A program made the translations under genes and the position numbers. Below the pieces are notes generated by a model, which saw nothing but the letters and a program-made list of their open reading frames with translations, was not told the DNA's origin and did not search any database. Below are positions 1 through 6,676 of a stretch of 17,436 nt of DNA, piece after piece; position 1 is the stretch's first letter; each line of letters opens with the position of its first letter. The stretch is from contig CAZYGI010000073.1 of NCBI GenBank assembly GCA_964647255.1, forward strand, positions 1 to 17,436, in the 5' to 3' direction. This DNA comes from CAWJEL01 sp964647255 (GTDB taxonomy: Bacteria; Chloroflexota; Anaerolineae; CG2-30-64-16).

Positions 1-27
1 GCTGCTGCCAAGTGTACGCTTCTGCAT
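1..27 (-). CDS. Aldo/keto reductase, N-terminal fragment (cut by window edge)
   Basis: Only the first nine codons lie in the window, reading MQKRTLGSS. This is a typical opening of NADPH-dependent aldo/keto reductases, whose first strand usually reads MxxRxLGxSGLxVS. The start codon is supported by a GAGGAG Shine-Dalgarno seven bases upstream (minus strand, 35-40). The gene would run leftwards out of the window, divergent from the AraC-type regulator. A regulator next to an aldo/keto reductase is a common pairing (for example E. coli YqhC with yqhD-dkgA), so the regulator probably controls it. With nine residues the family call is plausible rather than proven. Confidence 0.5.
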
Positions 28-151
28 CTGTGAACTCCTCATGGATAATCATCAGTATCGTGGCCAGTATAACACCCTGGCGCGCGGGATGGTATAATGA
101 TTCTCGTGGAGCGTTGTATAATTCTGCAAACCATCGAGAGGACTGTGCGGT
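28..151. promoter_or_regulatory. Divergent promoter/operator region with repeated TCGTGG/GTATAA motifs
   Basis: This is the intergenic region between the divergent aldo/keto reductase and AraC-type genes. GTATAA occurs three times in the same orientation, at 67-72, 92-97 and 116-121, spaced 25 and 24 bp. Two of these are preceded by TCGTGG (58-63 and 104-109). On the plus strand TATAAT hexamers lie at 93-98 and 117-122, either of which could be the -10 box of the regulator gene. On the minus strand TATACT (66-71) could be the -10 box of the reductase. No good -35 boxes are visible, which fits activator-dependent promoters. AraC-family proteins usually bind direct repeats, so these motifs are candidate half-sites; this is inference. 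Confidence 0.45.
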
Positions 152-1123
152 ATGAGTGAACAAATTGCACCGGAGCCACAGGCAGCCCAGCAGGCAGGGC
201 GTGAGGCGCACAGGACGCAGGCCAACCGGGACGAGCTGGCCGAGCGGATCGCCCGCGCCATGCACGCCGATGGGACGATTGAACCGCTGAGGGGTCTGCA
301 CCTCAATCGCTCATCCTTTCCTAAGGAGCCGGTCCACAGCGTGTACGTCCCGGCCTTTTGCGTGATCGCCCAAGGCAGCAAGGAGATTTTCCTCGGCGGC
401 GAGCGCTACCAGTACGACCCCTATCACTACCTGCTGGTGACGGCCGATCTGCCCATCGTGGGTCATGTTCTCGATGCGTCGCCGGCGCGGCCCTACCTCA
501 GCCTCCGCCTGGAGCTCGACCCGGCCCTCGTCAGCGCCGTGATGGTCGAGGCGGCGCAGCCCGACGAGCAAAGGCACACCGGCGTGCGCGCCATTGACGT
601 GAGCGCGCTGGACGCCGGTCTACTGGACGCGGTGGTGCGGCTGGTCAGGCTCCTGGATGCCCCTGGCGAGGCGCCTTTCCTCGCGCCGCTGATCATGCGG
701 GAAATCGTCTATCGGCTCCTGATGGGCGAACAGGGTGATCGGCTTCATCAGATTGCCACCCCGGGCGATCACACCGATCGCATCGTCAAGGCGATCAAGC
801 GACTCCGCACAGAGCTCGACCAGCCAAGTCGAATGGATGAAATCGCTCGTGATCTCGGCATGAGCGTATCAGGCTTTCACCATCACTTCAAGGCCGTCAC
901 CGCGATGAGCCCCCTGCAGTACCAAAAGCGGCTGCGGCTCCAAGAAGCCCGCCGGCTGATGCTCGGCGAGAGCCTCGACGCCGCGAGCGCAGCTTACCGC
1001 GTGGGTTACTACGACGCCTCGCACTTCAACCGGGAATACAAAAGCCTCTTTGGCCTGCCACCCATGCGCGACGTGGAACGGCTGCGGGCGGTCGCCGGGG
1101 AAGCGTTGCCTGAAACCGCATAA
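152..1123 (+). CDS. AraC-family transcriptional regulator (AraC_N type)
   Basis: A 323-residue DNA-binding regulator. Residues about 45-190 resemble the AraC_N sensor domain, with the stretch around CVIAQGSKEIFLGGERY and YLLVTADLP typical of it. Residues about 208-310 form the double helix-turn-helix, including FHHHFKAVTAMSPLQYQKRL and the family signature around YYDASHFNREYKSLFG. The ATG at 152 is preceded by GAGAGGA (136-142) at a normal distance. The ligand is unknown. Regulators of this subtype often sit beside aldo/keto reductases or other oxidoreductases and control them, which agrees with the divergent reductase start at 27. A hairpin at 1167-1204 probably ends the transcript. The family call is firm; the target is inferred from position only. 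Confidence 0.92.
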   Translation: MSEQIAPEPQAAQQAGREAHRTQANRDELAERIARAMHADGTIEPLRGLHLNRSSFPKEPVHSVYVPAFCVIAQGSKEIFLGGERYQYDPYHYLLVTADLPIVGHVLDASPARPYLSLRLELDPALVSAVMVEAAQPDEQRHTGVRAIDVSALDAGLLDAVVRLVRLLDAPGEAPFLAPLIMREIVYRLLMGEQGDRLHQIATPGDHTDRIVKAIKRLRTELDQPSRMDEIARDLGMSVSGFHHHFKAVTAMSPLQYQKRLRLQEARRLMLGESLDAASAAYRVGYYDASHFNREYKSLFGLPPMRDVERLRAVAGEALPETA

Positions 1124-1166
1124 ACGCCAAGCGAGCCCTCCGCGAACCCATTCCGATGGCATCACC

Positions 1167-1204
1167 AAACCGCACCTCGAATCGCTGAAGCGCCGAGGCG
1201 GTTT
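1167..1204 (+). terminator. Putative intrinsic terminator after the AraC-type gene
   Basis: AAACCGC (1167-1173) pairs with GCGGTTT (1198-1204). After a two-base bulge CTCG (1176-1179) pairs with CGAG (1194-1197), and inside CGC/GCG closes a TGAA loop (1183-1192). The 3' side runs into a pyrimidine tract, TTTCCTCTT. It lies 43 bp after the AraC-type stop codon and before the tetR promoter, where a terminator is expected. The U-tract is imperfect. Confidence 0.55.
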
Positions 1205-1246
1205 CCTCTTCCCCCAATCCGAATTGCACAGCGCGCCGGGCGCAAT

Positions 1247-1275
1247 TTGACAGATTGTATACTGCTTGGTATACT
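1247..1275 (+). promoter_or_regulatory. Sigma70-type promoter of the tetR operon
   Basis: A perfect TTGACA -35 box (1247-1252) is followed by exactly 17 bp and a TATACT -10 box (1270-1275). It lies 37 bp before the tetR start codon. The -10 box lies inside the nested dyad at 1257-1293, so repressor binding there would block RNA polymerase. Confidence 0.8.
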
Positions 1276-1293
1276 CTATACCAGATAGTATAC
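1257..1293. promoter_or_regulatory. Nested TetR-type operator
   Basis: GGTATA (1268-1273) and TATACC (1277-1282) form a perfect inverted repeat around a 3-bp centre. Two further copies of the self-palindrome GTATAC, at 1257-1262 and 1288-1293, are placed exactly symmetrically, so all four arms share the centre at 1275. The dyad covers the -10 box and transcription start of the tetR operon. This is the classical layout of an autoregulatory TetR operator; the matching protein is encoded 19 bp downstream. Confidence 0.75.
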
Positions 1294-1311
1294 AGAGGGA
1301 GCTGTCAAACG

Positions 1312-1881
1312 ATGGATGCAACGGACTTCCTGGAGCACGAGAATGCGCGCCGGATCCTCGACGAGGGGTGGCGGCTGTTTCAACAGAAAGGGTACCGCGG
1401 GGTGTCGGTGGATGAGCTGTGCCAACAATGCGGCTTGAGCAAGCCCACGCTCTATTACTACTTCGGGGACAAGGAGAACCTGTTCGTGCAGGTGTTGCGC
1501 CGCAAACTGCATGGATTTCGTGAGGTGATCGAGCAGCCCGGCGCACTGGCGGAGCGGTTGGCGCGCGTGATCATGGCGATCCTGGAGAGCTTTGCGACCG
1601 ACTACACCTCGCTGCTGCGCGACCGCGAGCACCTCAAACAACCGGAGAACCTCGACGCGGTGCGCAACGCGTTTCGCGGCGAGCTGTTCGCGCCGTTGGC
1701 CGCGCTGATGCAGGAGGGGATGGCGGCCGGCGAGCTGCAGGCCGATGATCCGGCCACCCTGGCCCTGTTCTTCCTGGGCGCCATCAACAACTTCATCGGC
1801 CGGGGCGCTCAGTTGGGGCTGTCTCACCCTGAGTTGGCGCAAAAGCTGACGAACTACTTCTTACACGGAACGCTCAAATAA
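1312..1881 (+). CDS. TetR/AcrR-family transcriptional repressor
   Basis: A 189-residue protein. The N-terminal helix-turn-helix spans about residues 10-57 and contains the hallmark GLSKPTLYYYFGDKENLF. The rest is an all-helical ligand-binding and dimerisation domain of usual length. The ATG at 1312 is chosen over an upstream ATG at 1255 because GAGGGAG (1295-1301) precedes it properly and because 1255 lies within the promoter, ahead of its -10 box. The gene is first in an operon with two membrane-protein genes, 14 bp before the next one. A symmetric operator over its own promoter indicates autorepression, with the downstream membrane proteins co-induced. The ligand is not evident. Confidence 0.93.
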   Translation: MDATDFLEHENARRILDEGWRLFQQKGYRGVSVDELCQQCGLSKPTLYYYFGDKENLFVQVLRRKLHGFREVIEQPGALAERLARVIMAILESFATDYTSLLRDREHLKQPENLDAVRNAFRGELFAPLAALMQEGMAAGELQADDPATLALFFLGAINNFIGRGAQLGLSHPELAQKLTNYFLHGTLK

Positions 1882-1895
1882 GGAAAGGATACCCC

Positions 1896-2270
1896 ATGCC
1901 TGCAATCATGGTTTTCGGCACGATTCTCATTACCCTGGCTCTCGTCTTCTATACCATCGGTGTGTGGGGCGAGCGGTTCTCGGGGCGGCTCAGGGGCTGG
2001 CACCTGATCTTCTTCTGGCTGGGCCTGGTCTGTGACACCACGGCCACGACGATTATGATGGATTTCGCCGGCAAGTTGACCGCCAACCTGCACGGCGTGA
2101 CGGGCGTGACGGCCATCCTGCTCATGATCATCCATGCGCTCTGGGCGACCATCGTGTGGGTGCGCAAGGATGAGCGGGCGCTCATCAACTTCCACAAGTT
2201 CAGCATCGTGGTGTGGGCGATCTGGTTGATCCCGTACTTTTCCGGCATCATCATGGGGATGCGAGGTTGA
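1896..2270 (+). CDS. HsmA-family (TIGR03987-like) small membrane protein
   Basis: A 124-residue integral membrane protein with four predicted helices, about residues 3-23, 35-55, 64-88 and 100-120. Sequences such as FYTIGVWGERFSGRLRGWH, FFWLGLVCDTTATTIM and the histidine-bearing helix around LMIIHALWATIVW recall the HsmA/TIGR03987 family of unknown biochemical function. AGGAAAGGA (1881-1889) supplies a strong ribosome binding site just after the tetR stop. The next gene begins two bases after this stop, so the two membrane proteins are probably made together under TetR control. The histidines in helices 3 and 4 could bind a metal or haem, but nothing here proves it. Confidence 0.75.
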   Translation: MPAIMVFGTILITLALVFYTIGVWGERFSGRLRGWHLIFFWLGLVCDTTATTIMMDFAGKLTANLHGVTGVTAILLMIIHALWATIVWVRKDERALINFHKFSIVVWAIWLIPYFSGIIMGMRG

Positions 2271-2272
2271 AT

Positions 2273-2731
2273 ATGATACAATGGCACCGTTTGAAACCGG
2301 CGCTGCCCCGGCACTGGCTGATGGCGCTGGCGGGCCTGATGTGGACCGCGGTGGGCGTGATGTTGGGCCGCTACGCCTTCGTCTGGCTGGCCGGCTCGCC
2401 CTCATGGGTGAACACAGGGCTGGGCCTGGCCGGCGTTGCGGCGGCCGTGCCGATCTATCGCCTGGGCTTCGGGAAGCTGGCGCGGCGGAACGTCGAGCGC
2501 ATCCGGCAGTTGGGCGACCGGGCCTGCCTGTTCTCGTTCCTGGCCTGGAAAAGCTACGCCATCGTCGCGGTGATGATCACCGGCGGCGTGCTGCTCCGTC
2601 ACTCGGCCATCCCGAAACCGCACCTGGCGATCCTGTACGCGGCTATCGGCGGTGGGCTGTTCCTGTCGAGTTTCGTCTACTACGGACATTTGCTGCGCAC
2701 GGCCGGCCTTCGCGTCGCAGAGCCTGCTTGA
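2273..2731 (+). CDS. Uncharacterised four-helix membrane protein
   Basis: A 152-residue membrane protein, function not recognised. It starts with a basic amphipathic segment, then shows four hydrophobic segments at about 15-38, 47-64, 88-108 and 118-138. A positively charged cytoplasmic-type loop around ARRNVERIRQLGDRA separates helices 2 and 3. The ATG at 2273 is used rather than an upstream in-frame start at 2213, because GCGAGG (2261-2266) sits six bases before it and the earlier start would overlap the previous gene by 58 bp. It follows the HsmA-like gene by two bases and probably works with it. Similar small membrane proteins are annotated as hypothetical in many bacteria. Confidence 0.8.
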   Translation: MIQWHRLKPALPRHWLMALAGLMWTAVGVMLGRYAFVWLAGSPSWVNTGLGLAGVAAAVPIYRLGFGKLARRNVERIRQLGDRACLFSFLAWKSYAIVAVMITGGVLLRHSAIPKPHLAILYAAIGGGLFLSSFVYYGHLLRTAGLRVAEPA

Positions 2732-2751
2732 ACGGCGAGCTCTGATTCATC

Positions 2752-2777
2752 CGCCGCCGGGACCCTGACCGGCGGCG
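2752..2777. terminator. GC-rich hairpin between convergent genes
   Basis: CGCCGCCGG (2752-2760) and CCGGCGGCG (2769-2777) form a perfect 9-bp stem with an 8-base loop. It lies between the stop codons of two convergent genes (2731 and 2802), where it could end both transcripts. No U-tract follows on either strand, so it may instead act as an RNA-stabilising stem. Confidence 0.4.
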
Positions 2778-2801
2778 AGACCAGGGGCGAACCGGCGCCG
2801 T

Positions 2802-3521
2802 TCAGACCGAGGAGGCCAACCGGTCAACCTCCTGCGGCGACAGGTAGCCGAGGTCGTCGCCGCCGGCAAGCGCCTCGCGCAGCCAGCGGATCAGCGGGAA
2901 CATGGCACGGCACGTCGTCGCGATCTCATCCGCCAGATGGTCGCTGCGCGCCAACCAGCCCGCCGGCTCGACGCCGACGGTGAAGCTCTTCAACTTGATG
3001 AACTCGATGCCCGGCGTCGCGTCGTCGTAGCCCTGCGGCGGCCGCTTGAGCCGCTCCCCCGCGATCCCCCCGAAGGTGGTCGCGAAGGCCGGATCGGCCA
3101 GCACCGCGGCCAGCCGCTCCGGGTGCTCGGCAATCCGCCGGCGGATTTGGCCCAGGGTGCCCGGCTCCGGCATGTAGACGCCGCCCGCGACCATCAGCGC
3201 GGCCGTCTCGTTGATCTGGAAGTAGTAGGCTGGCAGCCCACTGTTCCGCCCCTGCGGACAAATGACCGCGCTGAAGGTCGTCTTGTAGGGCCGTTTGTCG
3301 CGGGAGAAACGAACATCGCGGTTGATGCGGAACTGGGTTTCTTTTGGGGCCACGATGCCCACGCCGGGGTCGAACCGGGCAATACTCGCGATGACCTGGC
3401 CGACAAACGCCAGCCATTCCCCGCGCAGGCGTTCATAGGTGGGACGATGCGCATCGAACCAAGGTTTGTCGTTATGCAGCGCCAGTTCAGAAAGAAACGC
3501 GACCAGGGCCGAAAAATCCAT
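2802..3521 (-). CDS. DUF2461 family protein
   Basis: A 239-residue soluble protein. It carries the DUF2461 signatures in order: LALHNDKPWFDAHRPTYERL near residues 12-31, then FRINRDVRFSRDKRPYKTTF (about 64-83), a YYFQI segment, and GYDDATPGIEFIKLKSFTVG further on. The start at 3521 matches the family N-terminus (FLxxLxxNNxxxWF) and has GAGGACAAG upstream; an open extension to 3623 has no homology. The family is widespread, about 220-240 residues, with no established activity. The gene is convergent with the TetR operon and divergent from the TspO-like gene, so it is probably monocistronic. ATTATA at 3553-3558, TATAAT on the minus strand, is a possible -10 box. Confidence 0.9.
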   Translation of the reverse strand: MDFSALVAFLSELALHNDKPWFDAHRPTYERLRGEWLAFVGQVIASIARFDPGVGIVAPKETQFRINRDVRFSRDKRPYKTTFSAVICPQGRNSGLPAYYFQINETAALMVAGGVYMPEPGTLGQIRRRIAEHPERLAAVLADPAFATTFGGIAGERLKRPPQGYDDATPGIEFIKLKSFTVGVEPAGWLARSDHLADEIATTCRAMFPLIRWLREALAGGDDLGYLSPQEVDRLASSV

Positions 3522-3701
3522 CGTCTTGTCCTCGCGGTGAGAAGTTGGAGCTATTATACACCAGCAGGACGGCGTCTGCGCCCGCAACGCCTGCACCGAA
3601 ATCCGCCCGCTGGCAAGAGTCAATTTCCCCTGTTTTTGGCCCGCTGCCTGGCCCGACCTGTATGTGACACTACGGATGCCCGGCGGGACGTTATTGTAGA
3701 C

Positions 3702-3730
3702 TTGTGGCGATTTGAACGGAGCGATAAACT
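3702..3730 (+). promoter_or_regulatory. Possible promoter of the TspO-like operon
   Basis: TTGTGG (3702-3707), a 17-bp spacer and TAAACT (3725-3730) give a moderate sigma70-like match about 70 bp before the TspO-like start codon. A 22-bp palindrome lies just downstream in the would-be leader. The rest of the gap 3522-3701 shows no gene or clear repeat. Confidence 0.35.
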
Positions 3731-3755
3731 AAGGCGCCATCCGATCCGCGAAGGA

Positions 3756-3777
3756 CGCCGGCCTGATCAGGTCGGCG
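3756..3777. promoter_or_regulatory. 22-bp near-perfect palindrome in the TspO-like leader
   Basis: The arms CGCCGGCCTGA (3756-3766) and TCAGGTCGGCG (3767-3777) are complementary at 10 of 11 positions with no spacer; the exception would be a G-U pair in RNA. It ends 10 bases before the AAGGAG ribosome binding site at 3788-3793 and follows the putative promoter. Position and symmetry suggest an operator or a leader hairpin, but no cognate regulator gene lies next to it. Confidence 0.45.
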
Positions 3778-3800
3778 CAATTCAACCAAGGAGTTCTATT

Positions 3801-4583
3801 ATGAGTCGCAATCTTTCACGTCAAGTCATCACCGTCATCGGCGTGGCAGCGACGCTGGTCGTCAACGCGCTGGCCAACATCCTGCCGATCAACGGCCAGC
3901 AGACCGGCGCCATCTCGGACCGGTTCGCCATCTACTTCGTGCCCGCGGGTTATGTCTTCTCAATCTGGGGGCTGATCTACCTGGGCCTGATCGCCTTCGC
4001 AGTCTTCCAGGCGCTGCCCCGTCAGCGGGATAACAACCGGCTGCGGAGCATCGGCGGCCTCTTTGCCCTGTCGAGCCTGGCGAACATCGCCTGGATTTTC
4101 CTGTGGCACTACGAGCAGTTCCCGCTCACCCTGCCGGTGATGCTCGTCCTGCTCGCCGCGCTCATCGGCATCTACCTGCGCCTGGGCACGGGGCGGACGC
4201 GTGTCAGCGCGGCCGAGACGTGGGCGGTGCGCGTGCCGTTCAGCATCTACCTGGGCTGGATCACCGTGGCGACCATCGCCAACGCCTCCCAGCTCCTCTT
4301 CTTCCTGGGCTGGAACGGTTTCGGGATCGCGCCGGTCGTCTGGACGGTCGTCATGCTGGCCGCAGCGGTGGTCGTCGCCGGCCTGGTGGCGCTGACGCGC
4401 CGCGATGTGGCCTATCTTGGCGTGCTTGTCTGGGCGCTGATCGGCATCGCGCTCAAGCAGGCGACCACGCCGACGGTCATGGCCGCAGCGTGGGTCGCGA
4501 CCGCGCTCGTTGGCCTGCTGCTGCTCTGGAGCGCCGTGCGGCCGCTCCGGTTGACGGCCGGCCCGGCCCGTACGACCGCGTGA
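3801..4583 (+). CDS. Large TspO/MBR-related tryptophan-rich sensory membrane protein
   Basis: A 260-residue membrane protein with about eight hydrophobic segments (roughly 8-28, 45-66, 78-100, 103-122, 140-165, 170-195, 199-215, 222-245). The segment YFVPAGYVFSIWGLIYLGL corresponds to the signature of long TspO/MBR-type proteins, and NIAWIFLWHY and SIYLGWITVATIANAS are also typical. Classical TspO is about 160 residues with five helices; this is the longer bacterial variety. TspO proteins bind tetrapyrroles and are tied to porphyrin, oxidative-stress and pigment regulation. The ATG at 3801 has AAGGAG (3788-3793); an open reading frame extends far upstream but is antisense to the DUF2461 gene. 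It heads an operon with an SRPBCC protein and a CrtI-like flavoprotein. Confidence 0.8.
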   Translation: MSRNLSRQVITVIGVAATLVVNALANILPINGQQTGAISDRFAIYFVPAGYVFSIWGLIYLGLIAFAVFQALPRQRDNNRLRSIGGLFALSSLANIAWIFLWHYEQFPLTLPVMLVLLAALIGIYLRLGTGRTRVSAAETWAVRVPFSIYLGWITVATIANASQLLFFLGWNGFGIAPVVWTVVMLAAAVVVAGLVALTRRDVAYLGVLVWALIGIALKQATTPTVMAAAWVATALVGLLLLWSAVRPLRLTAGPARTTA

Positions 4584-4593
4584 GGTGCCGGCC

Positions 4594-5040
4594 ATGAGAT
4601 ACCAACATCGCTTCCGGGTGCGTGCGCCGCTGGCGAGCGTGGCCCAGTTCCACGGCCAAGCCGCCAGCATGGCTGCGATCACCCCGCCGCCGCTGATCGT
4701 GCGCATCCACCGTGCGCCCGCAATGCTGGGCAGCGGCGATGAGATGGCCTTCACCCTGTGGGCGGGACCGCTGCCGCTGCGCTGGACGGCGCGCGTCGAG
4801 GATGCCACGCCCGCCGGTTTCACCGACCGGCAGGTGACCGGGCCGTTCGCGGCCTGGCAGCACCGCCACAGCTTCGTGCGCGTCTCCGAGGCCGAGACCG
4901 ATGTGGTGGATGAAGTGACGGCGGAATTGAAACACCGGCCGTTCTGGGGCTTGATCGGCGGGCTGATGTGGCTGGGGCTGCCGCTGCTTTTTGCCTATCG
5001 CGGCTGGCGGACGCGGCGGCTGTTGGCGGTCGAAAGCTAA
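4594..5040 (+). CDS. SRPBCC (cyclase/START-like) family protein with C-terminal membrane anchor
   Basis: A 148-residue protein. Residues about 1-120 look like an SRPBCC lipid-binding barrel, starting MRYQHRFRVRAPLASVAQFH, with ITPPPLIVRIHRAP, FTLWAGPLPLRWTARVED and TDRQVTGPFAAWQHRHSF following the usual order of strands. Residues about 122-138 (GLIGGLMWLGLPLLFAY) form a hydrophobic anchor followed by an arginine-rich end. The ATG at 4594 is preferred to a GTG at 4585 because GAGG (4582-4585) is correctly spaced from it. It starts 10 bp after the TspO-like stop and 19 bp before the CrtI-like gene. Such proteins bind hydrophobic ligands, so a role in presenting a carotenoid or related lipid is an inference from context. 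Confidence 0.75.
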   Translation: MRYQHRFRVRAPLASVAQFHGQAASMAAITPPPLIVRIHRAPAMLGSGDEMAFTLWAGPLPLRWTARVEDATPAGFTDRQVTGPFAAWQHRHSFVRVSEAETDVVDEVTAELKHRPFWGLIGGLMWLGLPLLFAYRGWRTRRLLAVES

Positions 5041-5059
5041 AGATACTTAAGGTGTGATC

Positions 5060-6676
5060 ATGGAACCACTTACCTATGATGTGATCGTTGTAGGCGCCGG
5101 CATGGCCGGCCTCACGGCCGCGGCCTACATCGCCAGGGCAGGCCTGAAGGTGCTTCTCTGCGAGAAAGAAAAAAAGACCGGTGGGCTGGTCAATTCGTTC
5201 GAGTACAAGGGCTTCGTCTTTGATGGCGGGATCAGGGCGATCGAGAACTCGGGGATCGTCGCCCCCATGCTCAGTCAGTTGGGCTTGCAGATTGATTTCC
5301 TGCCCAGCACTGTCTCGATCGGCATCGGTGAGGACGTGATCCGAATTGAATCGAAGGAAAGCGTGGGCGCGTACCGCGCGTTGCTGGAGAGACACTTTCC
5401 CGACAACACGCGCGACATCGAGAACATCATCCAGGAAATCGTGAAGATCATGGGCTACATGGATGTTCTCTATGGCATTGACAACCCGCTATTCCTGGAT
5501 TTGAAGAGCAACCCGCGCTATGTGTTCAGGACGATCCTGCCGTGGATGCTCAAATATGCCCTGACCACGCCGAAGATCACGAAGCTGCAGGGGCCGGTGG
5601 ATGAGCACCTGGCCGGCCTGTCGGCCAATCAGGCTTTGATTGACATGGTTGCCCAGCATTTCTTCCAAAAGACCCCGACGCACTTCGCCCTCAGCTATTT
5701 CAGCCTCTACCTCGATTACCGCTACCCCAAGGGAGGCACCGGTGTGCTGCCGCAGGCCCTTGAGCGGTTTGTGCTGGATCACGGTGGCGAAATCCGGCGC
5801 GAGACGGCGATCACGAGCGTCGCCCCCGGCCGCAGCCAGGTGACGGATGCCAGCGGGAATGTCTACCGATACAAAAAGTTGATCTGGGCCGCGGACCAAA
5901 AGACGCTCTACCGGCTCGTTGACCTGGCAGCGTTGACGGACAAGGAGGCGATTGAGGGCATCCAGGCCCGAAGGGCAGCCCTGGCGGGGAAAGTCGGCGG
6001 GGATTCGGTCTTGACCTTGTTTCTCGCGGTGGATCTGGCGAGCGACTATTTTGCGCGCATCTCCAGCCCGCACTTCTTCTACACGCCCTCCCCGGTCGGT
6101 CTCTCCCAGGTCAGCCTGGGCCAACTGCGGGACGGTGGCCCGCTGGACGCCACCGGATTGACCAGTGATAGGCCGCGGATCGAAGACTGGCTCAACCGCT
6201 ATCTGGAATACACCACCTATGAAATATCGGCGCCCGTGCTGAGGGATCGCGCCCTGGCGCCTGAGGGCAAGACTGGGCTCATCGTCAGCACGCTGTTCGA
6301 TTATGGCCTGACGAAGCACATCGCGGCGCTCGGCTGGTATGACGAATTCAAGCAGCTCGCGGCGGATCACATGATCCGGGTGCTGGATGCCAGCATCTAC
6401 CCGGGTCTCAAGGCCGCGATCAGCGACAGCATCACTTCAACGCCGCTCACCCTGGAGAGGATCGCCGGAAACGCCGAAGGCGCCATCACCGGCTGGGCCT
6501 TCACCAATGACGTCATGCCGGCTGTGCGCAGCCTGCCGGGTGTGACCAAGTCGGTGCTGACGCCCATCCCGGATACCTACCAGGCCGGGCAATGGACGTA
6601 CAGCCCATCGGGGCTGCCCATCTCGATCTTAACCGGCAAGCTGGCCGCGGACAGGGTCCTCAAGGACCTGGCGTGA
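5060..6676 (+). CDS. CrtI-like FAD-dependent oxidoreductase (phytoene desaturase / carotenoid isomerase superfamily)
   Basis: A 538-residue flavoprotein. The FAD-binding Rossmann motif is at residues 7-24 (DVIVVGAGMAGLTAAAYI, with G12, G14, G17), followed by the ELE-type acidic end of strand 2 and TGGLVNSFEYKGFVFDGG, the typical second FAD contact. YPKGGTGVLPQALERFV matches the family segment PxGGxxxLxxAL. The C-terminal FAD-contact region (around AGQWTYSPSGLPISILTGKLAADRV) is typical. Start ATG 5060 has AAGG (5049-5052). It ends the TspO-like/SRPBCC operon. The superfamily covers desaturases, cis-trans isomerases and saturases acting on C20-C40 polyenes; sequence alone does not say which reaction. 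Its last 17 bp overlap the end of the opposing SDR gene. Confidence 0.85.
   Translation: MEPLTYDVIVVGAGMAGLTAAAYIARAGLKVLLCEKEKKTGGLVNSFEYKGFVFDGGIRAIENSGIVAPMLSQLGLQIDFLPSTVSIGIGEDVIRIESKESVGAYRALLERHFPDNTRDIENIIQEIVKIMGYMDVLYGIDNPLFLDLKSNPRYVFRTILPWMLKYALTTPKITKLQGPVDEHLAGLSANQALIDMVAQHFFQKTPTHFALSYFSLYLDYRYPKGGTGVLPQALERFVLDHGGEIRRETAITSVAPGRSQVTDASGNVYRYKKLIWAADQKTLYRLVDLAALTDKEAIEGIQARRAALAGKVGGDSVLTLFLAVDLASDYFARISSPHFFYTPSPVGLSQVSLGQLRDGGPLDATGLTSDRPRIEDWLNRYLEYTTYEISAPVLRDRALAPEGKTGLIVSTLFDYGLTKHIAALGWYDEFKQLAADHMIRVLDASIYPGLKAAISDSITSTPLTLERIAGNAEGAITGWAFTNDVMPAVRSLPGVTKSVLTPIPDTYQAGQWTYSPSGLPISILTGKLAADRVLKDLA

Noticed and set aside
52..381. Minus-strand 109-residue frame over the AraC start
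   Set aside because: No homology and antisense to a clear AraC-type gene; the real minus-strand gene here begins at 27.
2937..3800. Long open extension upstream of the TspO-like gene
   Set aside because: It is antisense to the DUF2461 gene and has no family resemblance; AAGGAG before ATG 3801 and the TspO-like N-terminus fix the start there.
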